DNA from: Henriciella sp.
GTDB taxonomy: Bacteria; Pseudomonadota; Alphaproteobacteria; Caulobacterales; Hyphomonadaceae
DNA length: 64,000 bases
Direction of reading: 5' to 3'
Assembly: GCA_030066975.1 (NCBI GenBank)
Contig: JASJAO010000001.1
Span: forward strand, 310,001 to 374,000
In this document: positions 25,067 through 32,169 of the stretch, piece by piece
How positions within the stretch are numbered: position 1 is the first letter of the stretch
Layout: each line of letters opens with the position of its first letter
Notes under the pieces: generated by a model
The model's input: only the letters and a program-made list of their open reading frames with translations
Told to the model about the DNA's origin: nothing
Databases searched by the model: none
Translations under genes and position numbers: made by a program

Positions 25067-26788
25067 ATGAAGTTCTCTTCTACGCCACTCAGGGAAATGA
25101 AGCCGCTTGGCCTCTCGGCGAGTTTTACCGAACTTGTCGCATTCTTTCAGTCTTACCCCGATGCAAGCCTGTGCCCTGTGGTCGATTATGACGGATGCCC
25201 CGTAGGCTATGTTCCGTTGAGTGATTTTCAGCGCACCGTCGCCTCTCCGTTTGGACATGCCTTGAACGAAAAGAAGGGTGTGATCGGGATGATGCGCGAC
25301 GCGCCAACAATCGTCCGGCTGAATGACGATGTTGCCGAAGCTTTCCAGTCGCTTGAAGATCGGGTGAATGTTTTGAATTCCGGCCTGATCGTTGTCGATG
25401 CACAAGCCCGTTACCATGGATGTTTGAACGCGGTCGACGTCTTCATTTCGATGACGCAACTCCATACTGAAATGCTGAGGCAGCTGAAGGAGGAAGTCGG
25501 CACCCGGAAACAAGCTGAGAATGAGCTTAAGAAAATCGCGGATACTGACGCGCTCACCGGGATACTGAACCGCCGGTCTTTTGTGAAAATGGTCGAAGCC
25601 AGAACGACTGCATCAGACGCATTCACGTTGATGTTTGTAGATCTTGATCGCTTCAAACCGCTGAACGATCATTACGGTCACGCCATCGGCGATCTGGTTC
25701 TTCAACACATCGCTGCACGCTTGATGGACAGCAAACATGTGGATTTGTGTTGTCGGCTGGGAGGGGATGAGTTTGCAGCGACAATTCACGAAGACCGATC
25801 AGCAGAGACATCCTCCATTATGGAAGTCATTCATGGCGAGTTGACCCGGCCGGTCGGGACGTCTGCAGGCCTGGTTTCGGTTGGTGCCTCGATCGGGTTC
25901 GCCAAGTTTCCAGCTGACGCAGAGGGCAACAAAACACTGCTTCATGCCGCCGACAAGGCGATGCTGAGAGCTAAGTCCAATGGGGGCGGGGTCGCGCGCT
26001 TTGACCACCAGCTCGATGTCGGCACGACGGATGCGGATGTCTTTGAAAAAGCGGTAACAGAAGCCGCGCTTGGACTGCAGTTCAGGCCGGCGGTCCAGCC
26101 GATTGTGTCTTTGCCCGACCAGGCCATCATTGGCTATGAAATGCTGGCGCGGTGGCCGAACAGCCCGTTTGCATCTTCACCGATGCCGACTCAATTTGTT
26201 CCGGCGCTGGAAAAAGCGGGGCTGCTCGACACCATGTTCTGGTCGCTGATGGATCAAATCCTCGCCTGGCTGCCAGCCGATGACACGTTTATTTCGCTAA
26301 ACGTGTCGCCGTCGCAGCTGACCTCCCTGGCTTTTTGCAAGCGCATCCTCAAGATACTTGAAGATCATCATGTGCCCCCATCCCGGCTACAGATCGAGAT
26401 CACCGAGCATGTGATCTTCCGGGAATTGGAGGAAAGCGCGAAAATCCTCCACACACTTTCAGACCAGGGCATATCGCTTGCGCTTGATGATTTCGGCATC
26501 GGATACTCTTCGCTTTCGCTTCTGGATAAGCTTCCCTTTTCAAAGGTGAAGCTGGATCGATCGCTCATTCAGCTATCCCAGGACGAGAAAACCCCATCAC
26601 GGGTCATGCGCGCCGCGCTTCGTCTGTGTGACGAGCTCGGCCTCGAAAGCTGTGCTGAAGGCGTTGAAACCCAAGGTCAGCTGCTTCGGTTGACCGCTTA
26701 TGGCTGTCGCCAGGCACAGGGTTTCTTCTTTGGCGAACCCGAGCTGTGTCAGCCTAGCGAAGCGTCTGATCAGCGGTTTGCAGGCTGA
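25067..26788 (+). CDS. Cytosolic GGDEF-EAL c-di-GMP enzyme with CBS-like N-terminus
   Basis: A 573-residue protein. Residues 1-135 look like a paired CBS-type sensor (CPVVDYDGCPVGYVPLSDF and LIVVDAQARYHGCLNAVDVF). A coiled stretch leads to the GGDEF domain with GGDEF at 232-236, where the I-site arginine is a lysine (KHVD). The EAL domain keeps ExLxR as EMLAR (358-362), EITE (444-447), DDFG (474-477), KLD (495-497) and EGVET (531-535), so phosphodiesterase activity is likely. Its last 35 bp overlap the convergent hydrolase gene. Confidence 0.91.
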   Translation: MKFSSTPLREMKPLGLSASFTELVAFFQSYPDASLCPVVDYDGCPVGYVPLSDFQRTVASPFGHALNEKKGVIGMMRDAPTIVRLNDDVAEAFQSLEDRVNVLNSGLIVVDAQARYHGCLNAVDVFISMTQLHTEMLRQLKEEVGTRKQAENELKKIADTDALTGILNRRSFVKMVEARTTASDAFTLMFVDLDRFKPLNDHYGHAIGDLVLQHIAARLMDSKHVDLCCRLGGDEFAATIHEDRSAETSSIMEVIHGELTRPVGTSAGLVSVGASIGFAKFPADAEGNKTLLHAADKAMLRAKSNGGGVARFDHQLDVGTTDADVFEKAVTEAALGLQFRPAVQPIVSLPDQAIIGYEMLARWPNSPFASSPMPTQFVPALEKAGLLDTMFWSLMDQILAWLPADDTFISLNVSPSQLTSLAFCKRILKILEDHHVPPSRLQIEITEHVIFRELEESAKILHTLSDQGISLALDDFGIGYSSLSLLDKLPFSKVKLDRSLIQLSQDEKTPSRVMRAALRLCDELGLESCAEGVETQGQLLRLTAYGCRQAQGFFFGEPELCQPSEASDQRFAG

Positions 26789-27530
26789 GGGCGATCTCCT
26801 CACAAGTCGATTTCAGGCGCCGAATATCTTGCGGTCGAGAGAGGCGATGATCACCGTCCTTGATCAAGGTAAAGACGAGGTCTTCAGACGCCATCGTATC
26901 GACCAGCAGCTGCGCGTGTTGCCATGGGACATCCTCATCCTGTTGGCCCTGCAGAATGCGGACGGGGCCTGAAAACGCGATCTGCGCATCAAGGAGGGTC
27001 CAGCGGCGACCGTCTTCGATCAGATCCCGCGAGATCGGATAGGGATCGCCATACTCAGACGGACGAAGCGTCAGACCCTGTTCGAGAATTTCAGCCTTCT
27101 GGGCATGGGAAAAGTCCGGCCACATCAGCTTTTCAGTGAAGTCCGGTGCGGGCGCGATGAGAACCAGGCCGTGCACCCGCTCAGGCATAGCAAGGGCCGA
27201 CAAAAGCGCCATCCAGCCCCCCATGCTTGACCCGACAAGGACCAGGGGCCCTTCGGTCTTTGCTTCAATGACGGCAAGCGCGTCCTCTCGCCATGTTGAG
27301 ATCGTTCCGTCTTTGAAATCACCGCTTGAGCGCCCATGTCCGGAATAATCAAACGCGAGAAAGCCGTAGCCTTTCTCTATTGCCCAAGATTCAAGTTCGG
27401 TAACTTTGGTCCCACTCATGTCTGACATGAACCCAGACAGCCAGACATAGGTGAGCTCAGATCTTGGCGGCGCATAGCGATAGGCGAGTGTACGTCCCTG
27501 AGGTGATTGAAGGACCGGCATGTGCAACAT
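26754..27530 (-). CDS. Alpha/beta hydrolase
   Basis: A 258-residue serine hydrolase. GSSMGG is the nucleophile elbow (G-x-S-x-G), an upstream FDYSGHGRSSGDF gives the oxyanion region, and ILQGQQDEDVPW and KDGDHRLSRP supply the usual Asp and His of the triad. It resembles the ABHD10/S9-like branch that cleaves esters or thioesters; substrate unknown. It is divergent from the GT4 gene. Its 3' end overlaps that of the GGDEF-EAL gene by 35 bp. Confidence 0.85.
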   Translation of the reverse strand: MLHMPVLQSPQGRTLAYRYAPPRSELTYVWLSGFMSDMSGTKVTELESWAIEKGYGFLAFDYSGHGRSSGDFKDGTISTWREDALAVIEAKTEGPLVLVGSSMGGWMALLSALAMPERVHGLVLIAPAPDFTEKLMWPDFSHAQKAEILEQGLTLRPSEYGDPYPISRDLIEDGRRWTLLDAQIAFSGPVRILQGQQDEDVPWQHAQLLVDTMASEDLVFTLIKDGDHRLSRPQDIRRLKSTCEEIALSLQTADQTLR

Positions 27531-27618
27531 CTCCCAACTGTCAGTCGATGCTGGTCGAACGCAGCATCACACGTCATTAACCCGGCAAGGCGAGACTGAA
27601 CGCGAATGAAAATTCAGC

Positions 27619-28827
27619 ATGGTGTCTAAGAACAAGATAGGACACACTCAAGCGATGACTCCATCTGAGTGGCCGGACCTGAGCGGCAAAACCATCCTGC
27701 AAGTCATACCGGATCTCGCCGCGGGCGGGGCAGAGCGCACGACGGTTGAAATTGCTGAGGCGGTGACACTTGCGGGCGGTACGGCGCTGGTCGTGAGCGA
27801 AGGCGGGCGGCTCGAACCTTCCCTCATACAGGCTGGCGGGGAGATGATGCCGCTGCCCGTGGCAAGCAAGAATCCTGCAACAGTGATCACGAACGCCCTC
27901 AAGCTCAAAACCATGATCAAGAGCCATGGCATCGACCTTATCCACGCCCGCTCACGGGCACCCGCATGGAGCGCGTATCATGCCGCCCGAAGCGCACAGA
28001 TCCCATTTGTGACGACCTATCATGGCGCCTATAGCGGCAAAACCTCACTGAAACGCTACTACAACTCCGTGATGGCGAAAGGTGAGTTGGTGATTGCCAA
28101 CTCCGATTGGACGGCCGCACATGTTGAAGAAACGCATGGCATCGACCCAGACAAGATTGTTACGATTCCGCGCGGGGTTGATTTCGATGCGTTTGACCCA
28201 GGCCAGATCACAACAGAGCGGCTGCAGGCTTTGCGGTCCGCATGGGCCCTGGATCCAGCCGACAAAAGGCTGATCCTGCTTTTGCCGGGCAGATTGACCC
28301 GTTGGAAAGGTCAGGCTTTGACCATTGCCGCACTTGGGGCGATGTCGTCTGAAGAGTGTGAACGCCTTCATCTGGTCCTGGCCGGTGATGCACAGGGGCG
28401 AACCAGCTATGTTGCTGAACTGGAGGACGCGATCCTGACCCATGGGCTCGGCGGGTCTGTGTCGATTGTGGGACACTGCGAAGATATGCCTGCCGCATAT
28501 CACCTGGCTGATATTGTCATGGCGCCGTCAACACGACCGGAGGCCTTCGGTCGTGTGGCCGCTGAGGCCTCAGCCATGGGCCGGGCTGTCATCGTCGCTG
28601 ATCATGGTGGCCAGAGGGAAACCGTGATTGAAGGCCAAACCGGGACCCGCGCCGAACCGGGATCTGTATCGGCTCTCACAGCCTGTATCCGTACACTGGT
28701 CAGTTTAACGCCTGATGCGCGAGCGGCGATGGGCGAGGCGGGTAAAACCTTCGTTGAACAGCATTTCAGCAAAAAGCAGCTTCAAACAAAGACGCTGGGC
28801 GTCTATCAGCGCCTCCTGCAATCATAG
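27619..28827 (+). CDS. Glycosyltransferase family 4 protein
   Basis: Cytosolic or membrane-associated GT-B glycosyltransferase, 402 residues, transferring a sugar from a nucleotide donor, probably in lipopolysaccharide or exopolysaccharide synthesis. The N-terminal DLAAGGAERTTVEIA is the family signature. In the C-terminal domain LLPGRLTRWKGQ and PEAFGRVAAEASAMGRAVI give the E-x7-E donor-binding motif. The ATG at 27655 is an alternative start. It is close to the divergent hydrolase; no other sugar-polymer genes are adjacent. Confidence 0.88.
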   Translation: MVSKNKIGHTQAMTPSEWPDLSGKTILQVIPDLAAGGAERTTVEIAEAVTLAGGTALVVSEGGRLEPSLIQAGGEMMPLPVASKNPATVITNALKLKTMIKSHGIDLIHARSRAPAWSAYHAARSAQIPFVTTYHGAYSGKTSLKRYYNSVMAKGELVIANSDWTAAHVEETHGIDPDKIVTIPRGVDFDAFDPGQITTERLQALRSAWALDPADKRLILLLPGRLTRWKGQALTIAALGAMSSEECERLHLVLAGDAQGRTSYVAELEDAILTHGLGGSVSIVGHCEDMPAAYHLADIVMAPSTRPEAFGRVAAEASAMGRAVIVADHGGQRETVIEGQTGTRAEPGSVSALTACIRTLVSLTPDARAAMGEAGKTFVEQHFSKKQLQTKTLGVYQRLLQS

Positions 28828-28885
28828 CTAGTGGTTGAAAATTCAGCCAGTTACAGGCATATTGCAACCATCAACAACGGCTAAA

Positions 28886-28901
28886 AAGGAGAATAGCCAT
28901 A
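28886..28901 (+). promoter_or_regulatory. infC ribosome-binding site and AUA start codon
   Basis: A Shine-Dalgarno AAGGAG (28886-28891) stands 7 nt upstream of an ATA at 28899-28901. The ATA is in frame with IF-3, while the first in-frame ATG lies 120 bp downstream. In bacteria infC commonly starts with a rare AUU/AUC/AUA codon, through which IF-3 restrains its own translation. Confidence 0.85.
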
Positions 28902-29441
28902 GCTCGTAGACCATATGGACGCCCTGAGCGTGCCAAACGCACAGGACCCCGCACCAACAGGGATATTCGTGTAGAGAGAGTCCTTCTCATCGACGAAAAT
29001 GGGGAAAAACAAGGTGAAATGCCGATCGAAGCAGCGCTGGATGCTGCCCGAGAAGCTGGCATGGACCTTGTCGAAGTCTCCCCAAATCAGGAAATCCCGG
29101 TCTGCAAGATCGTTGATTACGGCAAAATGCGCTACGAAGCGCAGAAGAAGAAAGCCGCCGCCAAGAAAAAGCAGAAGACGTCCGAACTGAAAGAAATCAA
29201 GTTCCGGCCGAACATCGACACCCACGATTATATGGTGAAATCGAAGAAAATTACGCAATTCTTCGAACAAGGCGACAAGGTGAAAATCACGCTCCGCTTC
29301 CGGGGGCGTGAGATGGCCCACCAGCATCTCGGCATGGAGCTGTTACAGCGCGTGAAAGAAGATTTCGACGATCAGATGAAAGTCGAGCTGGAGCCGAAGC
29401 TCGAAGGTCGTCAGATGACGATGGTGATGGCCCCGCGGTGA
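28899..29441 (+). CDS. infC: Translation initiation factor IF-3 (AUA start)
   Basis: Binds the 30S subunit, prevents premature joining of subunits and checks start-codon pairing. From the ATA the 180 residues begin [20 protein letters not shown] after the initiator and match the N-terminus of alphaproteobacterial IF-3, and the length matches E. coli IF-3. The N-domain runs to about residue 75, the Lys-rich linker ([14 protein letters not shown]) follows, then the C-domain. Starting at the internal ATG (29019) would lose the first 40 residues of the N-domain. The stop overlaps the next gene's ATG. Confidence 0.95.
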   Translation: MARRPYGRPERAKRTGPRTNRDIRVERVLLIDENGEKQGEMPIEAALDAAREAGMDLVEVSPNQEIPVCKIVDYGKMRYEAQKKKAAAKKKQKTSELKEIKFRPNIDTHDYMVKSKKITQFFEQGDKVKITLRFRGREMAHQHLGMELLQRVKEDFDDQMKVELEPKLEGRQMTMVMAPR

Positions 29442-30283
29442 TGCTTCGTTCAGCCTTGTATAGTGCTCTTCTTGCACTTGCGGGCTGTTCAGCGGCCACG
29501 GCGCATTCCGAACCAAACTGCGATGTAGTTCCCGGTTGGGAGGCATTGGAAAGCGTTTCTGAAACGCACATCATCGCTATTGGTGAACTGCACGGCACCA
29601 ATGAAATTCCAGACCTTGTCGCAGGCCTGGTCTGTCAGCTCTCAGCTTCAGGAAACAGCGTAAAGCTGGGTCTGGAGGCGGCAGATTATCAAAGCAAAGC
29701 GTTGAATATTGTCAGCCAGGCACCGTTCACGATGGACGCGGTCTACAGTGCAGCTCCAGAAATGTGGGATGTTCCGGATGGACGCGGCAGTGAAGCCATT
29801 CTTAGCTTGCTCAAGTCGGTGGCTGCATGGCGCAGCACTGATCGAGATATCGAAGTTTTCGCCTTCGATCACAACGATACAGACCCCCGTCCGGGACTGA
29901 CGCGCGACGAAACGATGGCTTTGAACATTGATGACGCGGCGACTGGCTTTGACGGTGCGGTCATCGTGTTGTCGGGCAATTATCACACGCGCCTTAAGGC
30001 GATCAGTGGTCTCAAAGTAACGCAATCTATGGCGGGCAACTTAACCGCTCGTCCCGTCGTCTCGCTTGATTTCAGACATGAAGGCGGCGAGGCTTTTGTC
30101 ACAATCTCCGTAAATGGCGGCGACCCTGTAACTGGCCCGTATGAATTCTCAGCCAGCAGCGGTGAACGCCCGGCACCGGGAACGTTTGAGATGACACCCT
30201 TCGGGGACGACTATGTCGGGCTCTATAATGTTGGCCCAATCACGGCGTCGCCGCCTGCGTTTCCGGCTGATTCGGCGCCTTGA
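29441..30283 (+). CDS. Putative lipoprotein with ChaN/haem-uptake-like GELHG motif
   Basis: A 280-residue protein that begins with a lipoprotein signal ([16 protein letters not shown], lipobox LAGC). The mature part has AIGELHGTNEIP near residue 45 and a histidine-containing LSGNYHTRL segment near residue 185. Both resemble the ChaN/Tiki-like alpha/beta fold seen in haem-binding and esterase-like proteins; metal or haem binding is inferred only. Its ATG overlaps the infC stop (TGATG), so it is translationally coupled, and it sits between infC and rpmI, where no gene normally lies. Confidence 0.7.
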   Translation: MLRSALYSALLALAGCSAATAHSEPNCDVVPGWEALESVSETHIIAIGELHGTNEIPDLVAGLVCQLSASGNSVKLGLEAADYQSKALNIVSQAPFTMDAVYSAAPEMWDVPDGRGSEAILSLLKSVAAWRSTDRDIEVFAFDHNDTDPRPGLTRDETMALNIDDAATGFDGAVIVLSGNYHTRLKAISGLKVTQSMAGNLTARPVVSLDFRHEGGEAFVTISVNGGDPVTGPYEFSASSGERPAPGTFEMTPFGDDYVGLYNVGPITASPPAFPADSAP

Positions 30284-30400
30284 TTCTCCACCTCTTTTCA
30301 GTCATATAGCCCGCTTGCGCAGCGTTTGGGCTTAGAACGGCATGCCTTAAGCGCTCAAAATGACTTAAAAACAAGGCTTTAGGGCCTGTAGGAGATCGAA

Positions 30401-30604
30401 ATGCCGAAGATGAAGACCAAGAAGGCCGCTGCAAAGCGGTTTAAACTTACGGCGACTGGAAAACTGAAACACGGCGTCGCGGGCAAGCGTCACCGCCTGA
30501 TCAGTCACAATGGCAAATATATCCGTCAGAACCGCGGCACTGAAGTTGTCGCCAAGGCGGACACCAAGCGCGTTGTGAAGAAGTTCCTGCCAAACGGCCT
30601 CTAA
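30401..30604 (+). CDS. rpmI: 50S ribosomal protein L35
   Basis: A 67-residue basic protein of the large subunit. MPKMKTKKAAAKRFKLTATG is the family N-terminus, and the rest (GKRHRLISH, KKFLPNGL) also matches. A ribosome-binding site GGAG precedes the ATG. It is followed by rplT after 31 bp, the usual rpmI-rplT pair. A 117-bp gap upstream, after the lipoprotein gene, may hold a promoter or leader but I see no clear signal. Confidence 0.97.
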   Translation: MPKMKTKKAAAKRFKLTATGKLKHGVAGKRHRLISHNGKYIRQNRGTEVVAKADTKRVVKKFLPNGL

Positions 30605-30635
30605 AGTTTAAACCGAATTCAGAAGGAGCCGATCC

Positions 30636-30998
30636 ATGGCCCGTTCACGTAACAAAGTGCCTGCTCACGCACGCCACAAGAAAATCATCAAAGCCGCCAA
30701 AGGCTATCGCGGCCGCCGCAAAAATACGTTCCGCACTGCGCATGACGCCGTCTGGAAAGCCGGTCAGTACGCCTATGTTGGCCGGAAGGTTAAAAAGCGG
30801 TCTTTCCGCAGCCTGTGGATTCAGCGCATTAATGCCGCTGTCCGTACCCATGATGATGAGATGACCTATTCACGCTTCATCGGCGGCCTTGCCAAAGCAG
30901 GCGTCGAGATGGACCGTAAAGTGATGTCTGATCTTGCCATCAGAGAACCAGAGGCGTTCGGCGCCCTGGTGGAGAAAGCCAAGGCAGCACTGGCCTAG
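30636..30998 (+). CDS. rplT: 50S ribosomal protein L20
   Basis: A 120-residue rRNA-binding protein needed to assemble the 50S subunit, which in other bacteria also represses the infC-rpmI-rplT operon. It shows the basic N-terminal extension ([20 protein letters not shown]) and the core with [13 protein letters not shown] and [18 protein letters not shown]. Length matches the family. It is followed by pheS after 97 bp containing the hairpin at 31059-31094. Confidence 0.97.
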   Translation: MARSRNKVPAHARHKKIIKAAKGYRGRRKNTFRTAHDAVWKAGQYAYVGRKVKKRSFRSLWIQRINAAVRTHDDEMTYSRFIGGLAKAGVEMDRKVMSDLAIREPEAFGALVEKAKAALA

Positions 30999-31058
30999 AA
31001 GCCGGTTCACACCAGGGTTTTTCTCCGCTAATCCGAACCGCTAAGCGGGGTCGGACAG

Positions 31059-31094
31059 GCCCCGTTTGTCCGAAAGACGAGAAACGGGGCTTTT
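31059..31094 (+). terminator. Terminator-like hairpin abutting the pheS start
   Basis: GCCCCGTTT (31059-31067) pairs with AAACGGGGC (31082-31090), with a small inner GTC/GAC stem, followed by TTTT. The pheS ATG begins only 2 nt after the T run. A competing stem, CGGACA (31052-31057) with TGTCCG (31067-31072), would break the terminator stem, as in attenuators. The GGGG that could serve as ribosome-binding site is inside the 3' arm. Confidence 0.6.
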
Positions 31095-31095
31095 C

Positions 31096-32169
31096 ATGTC
31101 CGACATTCAAACCATTGAGTCCGAGGCTGTAGCCGCAATTGAGGGTGCAGACGATTTGTCCAAGCTTGATGCGGTTCGGGTCGCTGAGCTTGGCAAGAAA
31201 GGCCGGGTCTCGGGTCTGATGAAGACGCTCGGTAAAATGAGCCCGGAAGAACGTCAGGACATGGGGCCCAAGCTCAATGCCCTGAAGAATCGCGTCGCCG
31301 CGGCTGTTGAGGCCCGGAAAGCTGCCCTGGAAGATGCAGCTCTGGAAGCTCAGCTGGCATCCGAAACGCTGGATCTTTCGCTTCCTCCCAAAAAAGAGCC
31401 GGTTGGCGCTTTACACCCGGTCATGCAGGTCTTCGAGGAGGTTGCGGCGATTTTCGGCGATATGGGCTTCACGGTCGCCGAAGGTCCGGACATCGAGGAC
31501 GACTGGCACAATTTCACCGCGCTGAACTTCCCGGAAGGCCACCCGGCGCGGGAAACCCATGACACGTTCTTCTTTCATCCCCAGCAGGGCGATACCCCGA
31601 AAGTGCTGCGCACTCATACCTCGCCGGTCCAGATCCGCACCATGATGGAGCAGAAGCCGCCGATCCGGATCATCGCACCCGGACGCGTGTACAGAAATGA
31701 CTGGGATGCGACGCACACGCCGATGTTCCATCAGGTCGAAGGCCTGGTGATTGAGAAGAACATTCATATGGGACATTTGAAAGGCTGCCTGATTGACTTC
31801 GTGAAAGCCTATTTTGAGGTGAATGACGTTGAGGCTCGTTTCCGTCCTCACTTCTTCCCGTTCACGGAACCGAGCGCCGAAATGGATGTGAAGTACCGCA
31901 AACAAGGCGACAGTATTCTGATCGGCGAAGGCGATAGCTGGATGGAGATCCTCGGCTCCGGCATGGTCCACCCGAACGTCCTGCGCAATTGCGGGATCGA
32001 TCCCGATGAGTATCAGGGTTTTGCGTTTGGGATGGGGATCGATCGCCTCGCCATGCTGAAATACGGCATGCCGGACCTACGGCCCTATTTCGAAGCCGAT
32101 CCGGCCTGGACGCGCCATTACGGGTTTGCGCCGTGGCTGACGCCCAGCATTGGTGGAGGGCTGAGCTAA
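31096..32169 (+). CDS. pheS: Phenylalanyl-tRNA synthetase alpha subunit
   Basis: Catalytic subunit of the (alpha-beta)2 PheRS that charges tRNA-Phe. The 357 residues have an N-terminal coiled arm (1-90), then the class II core. [26 protein letters not shown], and [12 protein letters not shown] precede motif 2 ([21 protein letters not shown]), and motif 3 is [15 protein letters not shown]. The ATG at 31096 is preferred over the in-frame TTG at 31066, which would translate through the hairpin. Its stop overlaps the pheT start (TAATG). Confidence 0.97.
   Translation: MSDIQTIESEAVAAIEGADDLSKLDAVRVAELGKKGRVSGLMKTLGKMSPEERQDMGPKLNALKNRVAAAVEARKAALEDAALEAQLASETLDLSLPPKKEPVGALHPVMQVFEEVAAIFGDMGFTVAEGPDIEDDWHNFTALNFPEGHPARETHDTFFFHPQQGDTPKVLRTHTSPVQIRTMMEQKPPIRIIAPGRVYRNDWDATHTPMFHQVEGLVIEKNIHMGHLKGCLIDFVKAYFEVNDVEARFRPHFFPFTEPSAEMDVKYRKQGDSILIGEGDSWMEILGSGMVHPNVLRNCGIDPDEYQGFAFGMGIDRLAMLKYGMPDLRPYFEADPAWTRHYGFAPWLTPSIGGGLS

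Noticed and set aside
29019-29021. ATG as start of infC
   Set aside because: It removes the first 40 residues of the N-domain and has no ribosome-binding site; the ATA at 28899 is better supported.
30964-31044. Phe-containing leader peptide for pheS attenuation
   Set aside because: The frame with TTT TTC (31018-31023) ends at TAA 31042, but no ATG, GTG or TTG begins it in the nearby sequence, so peptide-based attenuation is not supported.
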